Below, piece after piece: positions 34,239 through 43,061 of a DNA stretch of 64,000 nt. Origin of the DNA: Virgibacillus sp. SK37. GTDB taxonomy: Bacteria; Bacillota; Bacilli; Bacillales; Amphibacillaceae. The position numbers and the translations under genes are program-made. The notes under the pieces were generated by a model. The model saw only the letters and a program-made list of their open reading frames with translations, was not told where the DNA came from and made no database searches. Numbering within the stretch: the first letter of the stretch is position 1; each line of letters opens with the position of its first letter. The stretch covers positions 2,952,213 to 3,016,212 of the forward strand of contig NZ_CP007161.1 of NCBI RefSeq assembly GCF_000725285.1. The letters are read 5' to 3'.

Positions 34239-36149
34239 TTATTTCATGAAGCCTACGAGCCACATACTAATTTGCGGAATATATGTTACCAGTCCAAGTA
34301 CAACGAGCATGGATAGCAATAAAATTTTATTGCCCTTAATGACATCTTCAATTTTTAACTTTGCTGCACTTGCTGCAACGAACAAATTCACGCCAACCGG
34401 TGGAGTAATAAATCCAATTGCAAGGTTGAAGATCATAATTAATCCAAAGTGAATCGGATCCACACCTAACTCGATCGCCATCGGCAGTAAAATAGGTGTC
34501 AAAATAACGATCGCTGCAAGTGCCTCCATGACCAAACCGACTAATAGTAATAAAACATTCAAAAGCAATAGAATGATAAACTTGTTTTCACTAATAGATA
34601 AAACAAAGCTGGCTACTGTCTCTGCAATTCTTTCCAGTGTAATCAATCTGCCAAAGATACTCGCCATTACGATGAGCAAGATGATAATCGATGAGGTTAC
34701 CCCAGCTTTTGATAGACTTCGGTATATGCCTTTAAAATTAAGATCTTTATATACGAATAATCCGATGATCAAGCCATATGCTGCAGCAACCGCCGCTGCT
34801 TCGGTTGGCGTCATATAACCACCATAGATTCCGCCAAGAATGATAATTGGAACTAATAAAGCCAGCTTTGCATCCCAGGCCGCTTTCATCATGCTTTTCA
34901 TGTTGAAGGAGGTCTTCTCCCCTTGCCAGCCATTCTTTTTAGAAATAACATAGGATACGATGATCAATACGAGCCCTGTCAGCACACCAGGCAAGATACC
35001 CGCAATAAATAGTTTGGATATGGATTGCTGACCAACAACACCATAAATAACCATTGGATTGGATGGGGGAATAATGACCCCAATCGACCCGGCTGTGGCG
35101 ATTACTGCTGTAGCAAAGCCTGCATTATAACCTTGCTTGACCATTGCTGGAATGAGAATTGTTCCAATCGCCGCTACTGTTGCAGGACCTGACCCACTAA
35201 TCGCTGAGAAAAACATACTCGTCACAATGGCGACCAATGCCAACCCACCTGGCAAGAAGCCGAGCAGCTCATCAGACAAATGGAGCAGCTTTTTGATTAT
35301 TTTTCCTCCCCCCATGATGATCCCTGCAGCGATAAAAAACGGAATGGCCATAATCGGGAAATTATCAATACTTGTAAAGGCGGTTTGTGGAAAAAAGTCA
35401 ATTGGAATCGCATCTGTTGCAAAAACAGTTGCCAAGGTGCTTATCCCTAAGGAAAAGGCGATAGGCATGCCAATTAGAATAAAGAGAACAAAATAGCCAA
35501 AGAGAAATATTGTAATCGAGCCATGCCCAACAATGCCGATTGGAAGAATGACGGCAAGTGCAATTGCAGCAGCAAGCAACCCTTCCTTCATTTCCATGTC
35601 CTTTGTATCGAAATAGAACTTTTGAATAAGCCTGATAATCATTAACCCGAAACCAATTGGTACCGCACTATACGGAATGGCCATGGGGATGGATAATGCT
35701 GGTGTTGATTGATGTGTACTTAATTGGAATGTAATGAGCTCGGCACCATATTTCAGCATGATATAACTGAAATAAAGCATGAAGATGGTGTTTGCTACCT
35801 TAATAGCTCGTTGCACGTGATCTGGGAATCGATTTATTACTACGTTCACTTCAATCGATTCCCCTTTTCTAATAGCAAGACTTGCCCCTAGGAATGATAC
35901 AAAAATAAATATGTACCTGGAAATTTCCTCTGTCCATGTCGTAATATTAGCGATATCGATAAATGGCAGGGCATAACGGTTAATAACTTGTAGATTAATA
36001 AGAATAATGAACGTAAGAAATCCAGCAACAATTAAAACCTCTTCAAATCGACGATCAAGAATTCCAATAAACTTTCTGAAATTGCTTATCGGTTGTATCG
36101 GATTACCCTGGTCTTTTACTTTGTCCACCGTAGCTGATCCATGTTCCAT
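34239..36149 (-). CDS. TRAP transporter, fused small (DctQ) and large (DctM) membrane subunits
   Basis: The 636-residue protein joins a DctQ-type domain of four helices (about residues 25-190; TTWTEEISRYIFIFVSFLGA and RKGESIEVNVV are typical) to a 12-helix DctM permease. The permease carries FFIAAGIIMGGGKI, SGSGPATVAAIGTILIPAM, IIPPSNPMVIYG, GGYMTPTEAAAVAAAYG and a final FITPPVGVNLFVA. TRAP systems take up acids and sulfonates using the sodium gradient. The binding protein is the gene just upstream. Fused QM subunits are common in some bacteria. The stop overlaps the open frame in front of the Fe-ADH gene, so the three genes are one transcript. Confidence 0.93.
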   Translation of the reverse strand: MEHGSATVDKVKDQGNPIQPISNFRKFIGILDRRFEEVLIVAGFLTFIILINLQVINRYALPFIDIANITTWTEEISRYIFIFVSFLGASLAIRKGESIEVNVVINRFPDHVQRAIKVANTIFMLYFSYIMLKYGAELITFQLSTHQSTPALSIPMAIPYSAVPIGFGLMIIRLIQKFYFDTKDMEMKEGLLAAAIALAVILPIGIVGHGSITIFLFGYFVLFILIGMPIAFSLGISTLATVFATDAIPIDFFPQTAFTSIDNFPIMAIPFFIAAGIIMGGGKIIKKLLHLSDELLGFLPGGLALVAIVTSMFFSAISGSGPATVAAIGTILIPAMVKQGYNAGFATAVIATAGSIGVIIPPSNPMVIYGVVGQQSISKLFIAGILPGVLTGLVLIIVSYVISKKNGWQGEKTSFNMKSMMKAAWDAKLALLVPIIILGGIYGGYMTPTEAAAVAAAYGLIIGLFVYKDLNFKGIYRSLSKAGVTSSIIILLIVMASIFGRLITLERIAETVASFVLSISENKFIILLLLNVLLLLVGLVMEALAAIVILTPILLPMAIELGVDPIHFGLIMIFNLAIGFITPPVGVNLFVAASAAKLKIEDVIKGNKILLLSMLVVLGLVTYIPQISMWLVGFMK

Positions 36150-36170
36150 CTTTTTCCCTCCATTCCTTAG

Positions 36171-37232
36171 TTAGTTACCAAAAATATCTTCACGGGTTTT
36201 ACCAAGTTCCTCCAAGATAATCTCCACATACTCCGGATCAGCCATACCCGGGGTAACAAATTCATCCCAAACAGGCTCTACTGCTTGCTTCCATTCCTGC
36301 ATTTCTTCTGCTGTAGGCTCATAAATTTCAATTCCGTAATCAATGAATTGCTGCTTTGCTTCCGCTTCACGCTCATTTGCCCGGTTTCTTTGCCACTCCA
36401 TCGCTTCCTGGCCGGCAGACATTATGATGCTTTGCTGGTCATCCGTCATCCTGTCAAACATAGCTTTATTCATAACGACCATGTCCGAACTATAGTTATA
36501 ATTGACTTCTGTGGCATAGCTTAATACCTCTTGGTGCTTCGTATCCCATAGGAGAGAATAACTGTTACCTTCCCCCTCCACGGTCCCTTGCTGTAATGCA
36601 GTAAATACCTCTGACCAGGCAACTGGCGTCGGGCTTGCTCCAAACACTTCAAAATCCGCCTGCTCAATCTTTGAATTGGTTGTTCTTATCTTCATCCCTT
36701 TTAAATCCTCAGGTTTTTTGATCGGTTTCTCATTATTAACAATTTGTCTAAAGCCATAGTCCGGAAAGAAAACGACCTTGAAGCCCGACTTTTCCATTTC
36801 CTTGCGAATAACGTCGCCAGGCTTTCCATCAATAGCCTTATACACTTCCTCTTTGTTTTCAAAAATATATGGTAAATCCCATGCGGTGAAATAATTTGTA
36901 AAGCTGGTCATATTAGGAGTGGAAGAGCTCGCAAATGCGATACTGCCACGCTGTGCACTTTCAATAACTTCTCGATCATCACCAAGCAATCCATCATGAT
37001 ATGTTTCCACAATGATTTGCCCATTTGATTTTTCCTTTACCAGCTCGGCAAACTTATCGATTCCCTGTGAAACGGGATGATTGCTCGATTTCGATTGTGC
37101 TGCCCGTAATACGATTACCTCTGAGTCGATGGCACCAGCACTTTTGGAAAGTTTTATATCCCCTGCTATAACAATGAACAAAAAAGCAACGATACTTATG
37201 ACCAGCGTGGCATGTTTCTGTATCCCCTTCAT
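36171..37232 (-). CDS. TRAP transporter substrate-binding protein (DctP)
   Basis: The 353-residue protein has an N-terminal hydrophobic signal or anchor (ATLVISIVAFLFIVIAGDI), no clear lipobox, and the DctP fold: FAELVKEKSNGQIIVETYHDG, LGDDREVIESAQRGSIAFA, KIRTTNSKIEQADFEVFGASPTP with the family arginine, and EVFTALQQGTVEGEGN. I chose ATG at 37232 behind GGGAGGGAAAAGA; an ATG five codons earlier overlaps that site. It delivers the sulfonate or related acid to the fused DctQM. It lies 44 bp after the GntR gene. Confidence 0.92.
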   Translation of the reverse strand: MKGIQKHATLVISIVAFLFIVIAGDIKLSKSAGAIDSEVIVLRAAQSKSSNHPVSQGIDKFAELVKEKSNGQIIVETYHDGLLGDDREVIESAQRGSIAFASSSTPNMTSFTNYFTAWDLPYIFENKEEVYKAIDGKPGDVIRKEMEKSGFKVVFFPDYGFRQIVNNEKPIKKPEDLKGMKIRTTNSKIEQADFEVFGASPTPVAWSEVFTALQQGTVEGEGNSYSLLWDTKHQEVLSYATEVNYNYSSDMVVMNKAMFDRMTDDQQSIIMSAGQEAMEWQRNRANEREAEAKQQFIDYGIEIYEPTAEEMQEWKQAVEPVWDEFVTPGMADPEYVEIILEELGKTREDIFGN

Positions 37233-37276
37233 TCTTTTCCCTCCCATTTGTTACCGCTTACATTTATTATCTAAAA

Positions 37277-38008
37277 TTAAGGACTACCTCTCAGCCCGTT
37301 TCTTTTCGACTTTACGCGAAAGACATATTTATCTGGTCGATAATAGCCTCGATAAAATTCCAGCGGATTACCAAGTTCATCCGCAATAATTCGTTCAACA
37401 GTTAAAACACTTGCTCCTTTTGGTATGCCTAGTAATCCAGCTACCCTTGCATCCGCATCTTCTGTAGAAATAATTTGTTCCGCTTCTGCAAGCGTGATCC
37501 CCATTTCATTTTCAAGCAGATCAAAGATTGTTTCTGTTCCTAAATCATAGGAGGATAATTTTAACCCAACAGACAACGGGTAATAGTGCTCTTCAATCGC
37601 CAATGGTTCTCCGTCTGCATACCTTAATCGCTCAATCCGATACAGATCCATATTGAAAATGTCGATCGTATGATCCTTTACATTAATTTGTTCAGCAGCT
37701 AATAATTTGCTGCTTGGGGTCATACCCATATTTTTAATCGTTTCTGTCAGGCTGTTTAAGTTAGATAACCATTCCTGAATAGGCTTTCCTTCATTGATGA
37801 AGGTCCCTTTTCCATGTACCTTTTTCAATATACCGTCATTGACCAGTTTTGCAATGGCTTGACGTACCGTCGTTCTACTGACTGTATATGCTTCAATAAG
37901 CTCTCGTTCACTCGGGATTTTATCTTTGTACATTCCAGCTTTAATTTGCTTAACAAGCGCATTACTAATTTGCACATGAAGCGGTATAGGGTTATTTGAA
38001 TCAATCAA
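37277..38008 (-). CDS. GntR-family regulator with UTRA domain
   Basis: The 243-residue protein has an N-terminal GntR winged helix (IPLHVQISNALVKQIKAGMY to VSRTTVRQAIAKLVNDGIL, residues 7-63) and a C-terminal UTRA ligand domain (LYRIERLRYADGEPLAIEEHYYP, FRVKSKRNGL end). It is the first gene of the TRAP/alcohol dehydrogenase transcript. A TGGTA-N10-TACCA palindrome lies 27 bp upstream of its start and a related site stands before xsc, so it probably controls both units in response to a sulfonate metabolite. Confidence 0.92.
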   Translation of the reverse strand: MIDSNNPIPLHVQISNALVKQIKAGMYKDKIPSERELIEAYTVSRTTVRQAIAKLVNDGILKKVHGKGTFINEGKPIQEWLSNLNSLTETIKNMGMTPSSKLLAAEQINVKDHTIDIFNMDLYRIERLRYADGEPLAIEEHYYPLSVGLKLSSYDLGTETIFDLLENEMGITLAEAEQIISTEDADARVAGLLGIPKGASVLTVERIIADELGNPLEFYRGYYRPDKYVFRVKSKRNGLRGSP

Positions 38009-38034
38009 TAGAAATCACCTTTTCCCTAAATAAG

Positions 38035-38054
38035 TGGTAATGATGTACCTACCA
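38035..38054. promoter_or_regulatory. Candidate GntR operator upstream of the sulfonate operon
   Basis: TGGTAATGATGTACCTACCA has TGGTA/TACCA half-sites in inverted orientation and resembles the site at 32869-32888 before xsc. Confidence 0.65.
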
Positions 38055-38334
38055 GTTATTAAATTATTTGATTTTTTTAAATAAATTAATTGTTAGTAAC
38101 ATTTAAACAAAATAGTTAGACAATTGCAATATGTTAAATAATATTTAGTTATTGGTATTGCTTATAGGTTATATTGTGAAATTTTATAATTGAGGGTATA
38201 AGGTTGAAGAGAAACAAAGTGATTACTACGTATAAGCCTTGAACAGGTATAAGGTCTTGCAAGGACGAACAGCTTTATTACAACAAGAATAACCAAAAGC
38301 ATTTATGCAAAACCTAGCCTTGAGGTGACGTAAC
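38055..38334. other. AT-rich intergenic stretch
   Basis: About 280 bp holding the divergent promoters of the GntR gene (minus) and the small gene at 38335 (plus). I could not single out a convincing promoter or RNA element. A GAGGTGACG ribosome binding site closes it at 38319-38327. Confidence 0.5.
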
Positions 38335-38526
38335 ATGACGGATAAATCAAAAAAGAAGTTTGACATCCCCACTCCAGCAAATACGGATGGAGAAATCAGT
38401 GCGAGTACCGGTCTTCAAACGAACAAGCCCTTTGACAGAGCGGAAAACTATGCAGGAGATTCCGTAGACGAGCATAAAGAATTAGAAGGCGCCAATGAAT
38501 ATTTGGCAAGTAAACAAATATCGTAA
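38335..38526 (+). CDS. Small hypothetical hydrophilic protein
   Basis: A 63-residue polar protein (MTDKSKKKFDIPTPANTD... ending EYLASKQIS) with a good GAGGTGAC ribosome binding site 8 bp before its ATG. It has no membrane segment, no cysteine and no domain I recognise. The composition resembles the small soluble proteins often made during sporulation or stress in Bacillaceae, but I cannot name it. It stands alone on the plus strand, divergent from the sulfonate operon. Confidence 0.65.
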   Translation: MTDKSKKKFDIPTPANTDGEISASTGLQTNKPFDRAENYAGDSVDEHKELEGANEYLASKQIS

Positions 38527-38597
38527 ATAAATAATAATTCGTGACTGCTTAACGAAAAAGTGATATGAGGATCTAATTGCTTATAGGTGTCTAAAAC

Positions 38598-38636
38598 AAA
38601 AAAACACCAGGTAATTATTTCACATACCTGGTGTTT
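38598..38636 (-). terminator. Terminator of the dus gene
   Basis: On the minus strand AAACACCAGGTATG, a loop, AATTACCTGGTGTTTTTTT gives an 11-bp stem and a long U-tract. Confidence 0.85.
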
Positions 38637-38670
38637 CTCTATGGTTTTTCGCTTTTTCTTCATCCAATTC

Positions 38671-39624
38671 TCACTCAAAACTATCGAGCAATTTACGTAC
38701 TTCGTCTGTGGTCTCCGTGCTCATTAGCTGGTTTCGAAGCTCACTTGCTCCGCGGAAACCACGAACATAAATTTTAAAGAAGCGGCGTAACGGTTTGAAC
38801 GGACGCGGCTCCAATTTTGCATATTTATCATGGAGATCAAGATGCAATCGCAAAAGCTCAAGTAGCTCTTCACTGCTATGTTCTTTCTTTTCCAATTCAA
38901 ATGCATATGGGTTATGAAAAATTCCTCGTCCGATCATAACTCCATCGACTCCATATTGATTTACAAGCTCCAAGCCCTTTTGTCGATCAGGAATATCTCC
39001 ATTGATCGTCAACAAGGTATGTGGTGCGATTTCATCACGAAGCTTTTTTATTTCAGGGATGAGCTCCCAATGTGCGTCGACATCGCTCATTTCTTTTTTT
39101 GTACGCAGATGAATGGAAAGATTGACGATATCCTGTTCAAATAAGTGTTTCAACCATTCACGCCATTCGTCCACATTTGTGTACCCAAGCCTTGTCTTCA
39201 CACTTACAGGTAATCCCCCTGCTTTTGCTGCTTGGATGATATCTGCTGCTACGTCCGGGCGACGGATCAGTCCGCTTCCCTTCCCTTTTGCTGCGACATT
39301 GTGAACGGGACAACCCATATTGATATCAATTCCTTTAAATCCTTGTTTGGCCATCCCGATACTCATTTCTCGAAAGTTTTCAGGCTTGTCTCCCCAAATA
39401 TGTGCGACCATCGGCTGCTCATCTTCGGTAAATGTGAGACGACCACGTACACTAGAGATGCCTTCCGGATGACAAAAGCTTTCTGTGTTTGTAAACTCGG
39501 TGAAAAACACATCCGGTCTTGCTGCTTCACTCACTACATGCCGAAAAACAACATGTGTTACATCTTCCATTGGTGCTAATATAAAAAACGGCCGAGGTAA
39601 ATCGTGCCAAAAGTTATCTTTCAT
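38671..39624 (-). CDS. tRNA-dihydrouridine synthase (Dus family)
   Basis: This FMN enzyme reduces uridine to dihydrouridine in the tRNA D-loop or variable region. The 317-residue protein shows [37 protein letters not shown] with the catalytic cysteine in [32 protein letters not shown] and [15 protein letters not shown] for FMN binding. I chose ATG at 39624 after GGAAAGGA; the frame is open to 39684 but the extra residues are not conserved. It is a single gene with its own terminator. Which uridine it targets cannot be told from sequence alone. Confidence 0.93.
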   Translation of the reverse strand: MKDNFWHDLPRPFFILAPMEDVTHVVFRHVVSEAARPDVFFTEFTNTESFCHPEGISSVRGRLTFTEDEQPMVAHIWGDKPENFREMSIGMAKQGFKGIDINMGCPVHNVAAKGKGSGLIRRPDVAADIIQAAKAGGLPVSVKTRLGYTNVDEWREWLKHLFEQDIVNLSIHLRTKKEMSDVDAHWELIPEIKKLRDEIAPHTLLTINGDIPDRQKGLELVNQYGVDGVMIGRGIFHNPYAFELEKKEHSSEELLELLRLHLDLHDKYAKLEPRPFKPLRRFFKIYVRGFRGASELRNQLMSTETTDEVRKLLDSFE

Positions 39625-39862
39625 TTTCAAAATTCCTTTCCTAACAGACAATAAGGGTGCCCTTATGCCAAAAATAAAAAGCAAAGTTATCTTTGCCTCC
39701 TTATAGTTATACCAAATTTATTAGGTTTCTGTCACCCCCCTGCTATCATGCAACGTGGTTAAAACTTTATACATAGATTTTTGTTAATCCAAGTTATCAC
39801 TTGTCCCCATTAACTTGTAATTTTTTAAATGCTTACAGTTAATAAATAACATTTCTTCTATA

Positions 39863-40711
39863 TTAGATGGATAAAACGATTTTAATTCTGGATGGATCAA
39901 AAGTGATATAGGTACCATTTACTTCAGTGACATCGACACCTAATTCTTTTATATTCGTTACTACTTTCCTACGTTCTTCCTCACTCCCTAAAACAAGCGT
40001 GAAGTGTTCCAGACCAACACTATTGGTTGGAGGAGGGGGTGCACCTTCTCCATTCCAAGTATTGACACCGATATGATGATGGTACTTCCCCGATGAAAGA
40101 AATAATGCTTGTCTACCAAATCGGTTTACTACCTCAAAACCAAGACCATTGACATAAAAGGCTTCGGTCTTTTTGAGTTCAGAAACATGCAAATGAATAT
40201 GCCCCATTACTGTTTCTTTAGGCATTGCTTTCCATTTTTCTGATGTCACATGTGTTAGCAGTTGTTCAAAGTTTAACGGATCAACTGCCATCGCTACTTC
40301 GCCCTGCTCCCATCTCCATTCAGAAGGGCTACGGTCAATATAAATTTCAATCTCGTTTCCATCTGGATCATGTAGATAGATAGCTTCACTTACAAGATGA
40401 TCTGAAGCCCCAAAGCGAATATTGTTTTCGGTCAAATGAACTACTATATTGGCCAAATCTGCTTTTGTTGGTAAAAGAATAGCGAAATGATACAAACCAG
40501 TTGTTCTTCCTTGTTTTGGTATAATATCTTCTGGCTGTACAAGTGATAAAATACTGGTTTTGCCATCTGTTGTAAGCTTTACTTCTCTTTTCGTTTTTTC
40601 TAATATGCCGAACCCAAGTACGTCCCGGTAGAAATTTATAGCGCGTTCTAGTTTTTCCACTTTAATTTTCACATGTCCTACAAATTGAATTGGTTTATTA
40701 TGAAAGCTCAT
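39863..40711 (-). CDS. CatE-like extradiol dioxygenase (VOC family)
   Basis: The 282-residue protein contains two vicinal-oxygen-chelate domains. The first has FVGHVKIKVEKLERAINFYRD, LYHFAILLPTK and DPDGNEIEIYID; the second has MGHIHLHVSELKKTEAFYVN and a His-rich YHHHIGVNTWNG with LEHFTLVL. This layout matches Bacillus CatE (catechol 2,3-dioxygenase, a quinone/catechol detoxification enzyme). The divergent HxlR-type gene fits the CatE/YodB-CatR arrangement. The start ATG at 40711 follows GAGGGGG. Substrate preference is inferred. Confidence 0.85.
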   Translation of the reverse strand: MSFHNKPIQFVGHVKIKVEKLERAINFYRDVLGFGILEKTKREVKLTTDGKTSILSLVQPEDIIPKQGRTTGLYHFAILLPTKADLANIVVHLTENNIRFGASDHLVSEAIYLHDPDGNEIEIYIDRSPSEWRWEQGEVAMAVDPLNFEQLLTHVTSEKWKAMPKETVMGHIHLHVSELKKTEAFYVNGLGFEVVNRFGRQALFLSSGKYHHHIGVNTWNGEGAPPPPTNSVGLEHFTLVLGSEEERRKVVTNIKELGVDVTEVNGTYITFDPSRIKIVLSI

Positions 40712-40771
40712 CCTATATCCCCCTCGTTAAAGTCAAATTCCAGCAAAATATACTACTTACTATTTTAATTT

Positions 40772-40794
40772 AACTTACTTTATGTAACTAAGTT
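40772..40794. promoter_or_regulatory. Candidate HxlR-regulator operator
   Basis: AACTTACTTTATGTAACTAAGTT is an imperfect palindrome with AACTTA/TAAGTT arms, located between the divergent catE-like and HxlR genes. This is the expected position for a YodB/CatR-type repressor site. Confidence 0.55.
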
Positions 40795-40884
40795 TATTTT
40801 TATTATCTAGTTTTGTCAAGTTACTTGTTTTATTTTAGATATCGGTATATGGTACAATACTAGTAAGAGAGGTGTAAATATTTA

Positions 40885-41205
40885 ATGAAACAACAAGCTA
40901 TTTGCCCAAAATTTGAAAAAGCTATCTCTTTACTTAGTCGGAGATGGACAGCTCTTGTTATTTACCAACTATTATTGGGAACGCAACGATTTAATGAAAT
41001 TCAATCAGCAATAGGGATAAGTGGAAAAGTCTTATCCGAACGATTAAAAGAATTAGAGCAGCAAGGAATTGTTATACGTGAGGTTATTCCTGCCACGCCT
41101 GTAGTTATTGAATATTCGTTAACAGAAAAAGGGCAGTCCATGGAACCTATTTTGCATTCCATTGAAAGCTGGTCTCAGCAGTGGATGAGAACTGAGCTTG
41201 ATTGA
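40885..41205 (+). CDS. HxlR-family regulator (YodB/CatR-like thiol sensor)
   Basis: The 106-residue winged-helix protein has ICPKFEKAISLLSRRWTALVI with a conserved N-terminal cysteine at position 7, matching the redox-sensing Cys of YodB/CatR, then RFNEIQSAIGISGKVLSERLKEL (recognition helix) and EYSLTEKGQSMEPIL. Such proteins repress quinone-detoxification genes until their cysteine is alkylated or oxidised. It lies opposite the CatE-like gene with a palindrome between them. An AGAGAGGTG ribosome binding site precedes the ATG. Confidence 0.9.
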   Translation: MKQQAICPKFEKAISLLSRRWTALVIYQLLLGTQRFNEIQSAIGISGKVLSERLKELEQQGIVIREVIPATPVVIEYSLTEKGQSMEPILHSIESWSQQWMRTELD

Positions 41206-41284
41206 AATCCAATGAGTAAGAGGATAAATTCTTGTAAATTAGTTAAACTTTGAAGTAAAAGTATATGTAAAAGCAGTGAAAATC

Positions 41285-42012
41285 AAAACCACCAGTGTGA
41301 ACTGGTGGTTTGCTCTGCGGCTGAAAGCCTATATTACCGGCCTCGGCCTTAAAGGCCCACTGAATGATTTCCCTTTTGCACCACACTCACTCACTGATTC
41401 TAAAAGAATCTCTTATTTTTTCTTCTTATTTTTCTCTCCCGTGAACGGGTCAAATTCTTCAAATAATGTTAACTGATCACTCATGTAGTCCTCTTTAAGC
41501 TGATTTCTAATATATTCTTGAATTTGATTTTTATTTCTGCCCACTGTATCTACAAAGTAGCCTCGACACCAAAATCTGCGATTACCATATCTATACTTTA
41601 AATTAGCGTGGCGATCGAATATCATTAAACTACTTTTGCCCTTTAGGTAGCCCATGAACTGAGATACACTTAGTTTTGGTGGAATGCTTACTAACATATG
41701 AATGTGATCTTTGCATGCATTTGCCTCGTGTATCTCAACCCCTTTTCTTTCACAAAGCTCTCTTACTATTTCTCCGATGCTTTTTTATATTTTCCGTAAA
41801 TAATTTGTCTTCTATATTTTGGTGCAAAAACTATGTGGAACTTACATCTCCACTGTGTATGTGCTAAACTATTCTTGTCCTGGATTGGATATGCCTCCTT
41901 CTTTGATGAGATTTGGTGGTCGGGAAACCAACCTTATCTTACCATGTAGAGAGGCTTTTTTTGTCCCCACGCTAGAAGCTCTATGGAACCCCCGGCATAG
42001 CCAGGGGTTTTC
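41285..42012 (-). mobile_element. IS200-type insertion sequence (decayed)
   Basis: The element spans about 730 bp with one tnpA and the two subterminal hairpins of IS200: AACCACCAGT/ACTGGTGGTT at 41285-41311 and AACCCCCGGCATAGCCAGGGGTTT at 41987-42010, the latter upstream of tnpA. There is no tnpB. Exact cleavage ends are not certain. It lies between the HxlR gene and the terminator of the formylglycine-generating enzyme gene. Confidence 0.85.
41413..41885 (-). pseudogene. tnpA: IS200/IS605-type transposase TnpA, frameshifted
   Basis: Two frames together give an IS200 TnpA: AHTQWRCKFHIVFAPKYRRQ (upstream frame), then in the other frame VRELCERKGVEIHEA, KDHIHMLVS with the HUH motif, FMGYLKGKSSLMIFDRH, FWCRGYFVDTVGRNK and the catalytic tyrosine in IQEYIRNQ. 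The frames change at an A6 run (41781-41786 on the plus strand as T6); a seventh A would restore IYGKYKKSIGEIVREL. No ATG/GTG/TTG exists at the expected start; an ATC at 41883-41885 stands there behind GGAGG. A one-base deletion plus a lost start makes it inactive, unless the run is a sequencing error. Confidence 0.85.
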
Positions 42013-42021
42013 AAAGACCAC

Positions 42022-42053
42022 AAAAAAACTGGAAGGCCGCACCTTCCAGTTTT
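42022..42053 (-). terminator. Terminator of the FGE gene
   Basis: On the minus strand AAAACTGGAAGGTGCGGCCTTCCAGTTTTTTT: a 10-bp stem with a four-base loop and U-tract, directly after the gene. Confidence 0.88.
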
Positions 42054-42062
42054 CCAGCAATC

Positions 42063-43019
42063 CTACTTAGCATCTCGGACACAGCGAAATCCTAAATTTC
42101 CTGTGGAGCTATCCACAGTATTGGAGCTCCTTGCTGCAACGCGGTACCGATTACAATAGGAATAGTGGCACAAGTACGACCCGCCCCGCATTGCTTTTGG
42201 TGCTTGTGGGTCTACTTTTGGTGATAGATTCAAAGACTTATCAAACCAGTTAGAACACCATTCCCACACATTTCCGGCCATATTATATAATCCGTATCCG
42301 TTCGGCGGGAAGGATTCCACCGGCGCGGTACCCAGGTACCCATCTTCCTCTGTATTGGTACGCGGGAAATTCCCCTGCCATATATTGCAATAATGCTCCC
42401 CGTTTGGGTGTAACTCATCGCCCCAAACATATTTTTTCTGTTCCAAACCGCCTCTGGCTGCAAATTCCCATTCCTTTTCTGTTGGCAGCCGCTTCCCAGC
42501 CCAATCACAAAAAGCTTTTGCGTCATTCCAGGAAACATGGATAACCGGATGCTCCATTCGTTCCTCGACACTTGAGCCTTCGCCCTCCGGCTGAAACCAG
42601 TATGCTTTCTCAACAGCAAACCACCATGGTGTCCCTTGTGGCTGCTGGAATTTTTTCTGCTGCTCCTGGGATAAAAATTTATAAAAAACAAAGGACCAGC
42701 CATAGTTTTCAGCATCTGTCACATAACCTGTTTCATCAATAAACTGCTTGAATTCTCTGTTGCTAACAGAGGTTTTATCTATGTAAAAGGGCTTTACATT
42801 CACCTTTCTTATCGGTCCCTCGTTATCAGCAGAAAAACCGTCCCTGTCTTCCGTTCCCATTAAAAATTCTCCGCCAGATAGATAAACCATTTTCTCTTTA
42901 AACTTAATTCCGTCTGTATTTTTCAAAGTCGCTTGCTGATTCACTGTGCCTTCCTTCGCAATACTGCCTCTGCTGGCCGAACAACAAGAAGGTTTTGTTG
43001 TATGATTACTGTGCATCAA
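42063..43019 (-). CDS. Formylglycine-generating enzyme (sulfatase-modifying factor family)
   Basis: FGE oxidises a cysteine in the CxPSR/CxASR motif of sulfatases to formylglycine. The 318-residue protein carries the family landmarks MVYLSGGEFLMGTEDRDGFS, GYVTDAENYGWSFVFY, HPVIHVSWNDAKAFCDWAGK, RLPTEKEWEFAARGG, YGLYNMAGNVWEWC, and both active-site copper-binding cysteines, Cys284 and Cys289, in YLCHYSYCNRYR. Its own N-terminus contains CSASR (residues 13-17), a sulfatase-type motif. No sulfatase gene is in the window, so the target is elsewhere or unknown. It has its own promoter and terminator. No signal peptide is seen. Confidence 0.92.
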   Translation of the reverse strand: MMHSNHTTKPSCCSASRGSIAKEGTVNQQATLKNTDGIKFKEKMVYLSGGEFLMGTEDRDGFSADNEGPIRKVNVKPFYIDKTSVSNREFKQFIDETGYVTDAENYGWSFVFYKFLSQEQQKKFQQPQGTPWWFAVEKAYWFQPEGEGSSVEERMEHPVIHVSWNDAKAFCDWAGKRLPTEKEWEFAARGGLEQKKYVWGDELHPNGEHYCNIWQGNFPRTNTEEDGYLGTAPVESFPPNGYGLYNMAGNVWEWCSNWFDKSLNLSPKVDPQAPKAMRGGSYLCHYSYCNRYRVAARSSNTVDSSTGNLGFRCVRDAK

Positions 43020-43061
43020 AATGTCAGCTCCTTATTTTTCAAAAAATCTTAATTTGAGCCT

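Noticed and set aside
42063-43019. Loss of an active-site cysteine in the FGE (RYRV where human FGE has RYRC)
   Set aside because: The catalytic pair is the C-x4-C in LCHYSYC, which is intact; the RYRC cysteine is not part of the active site.
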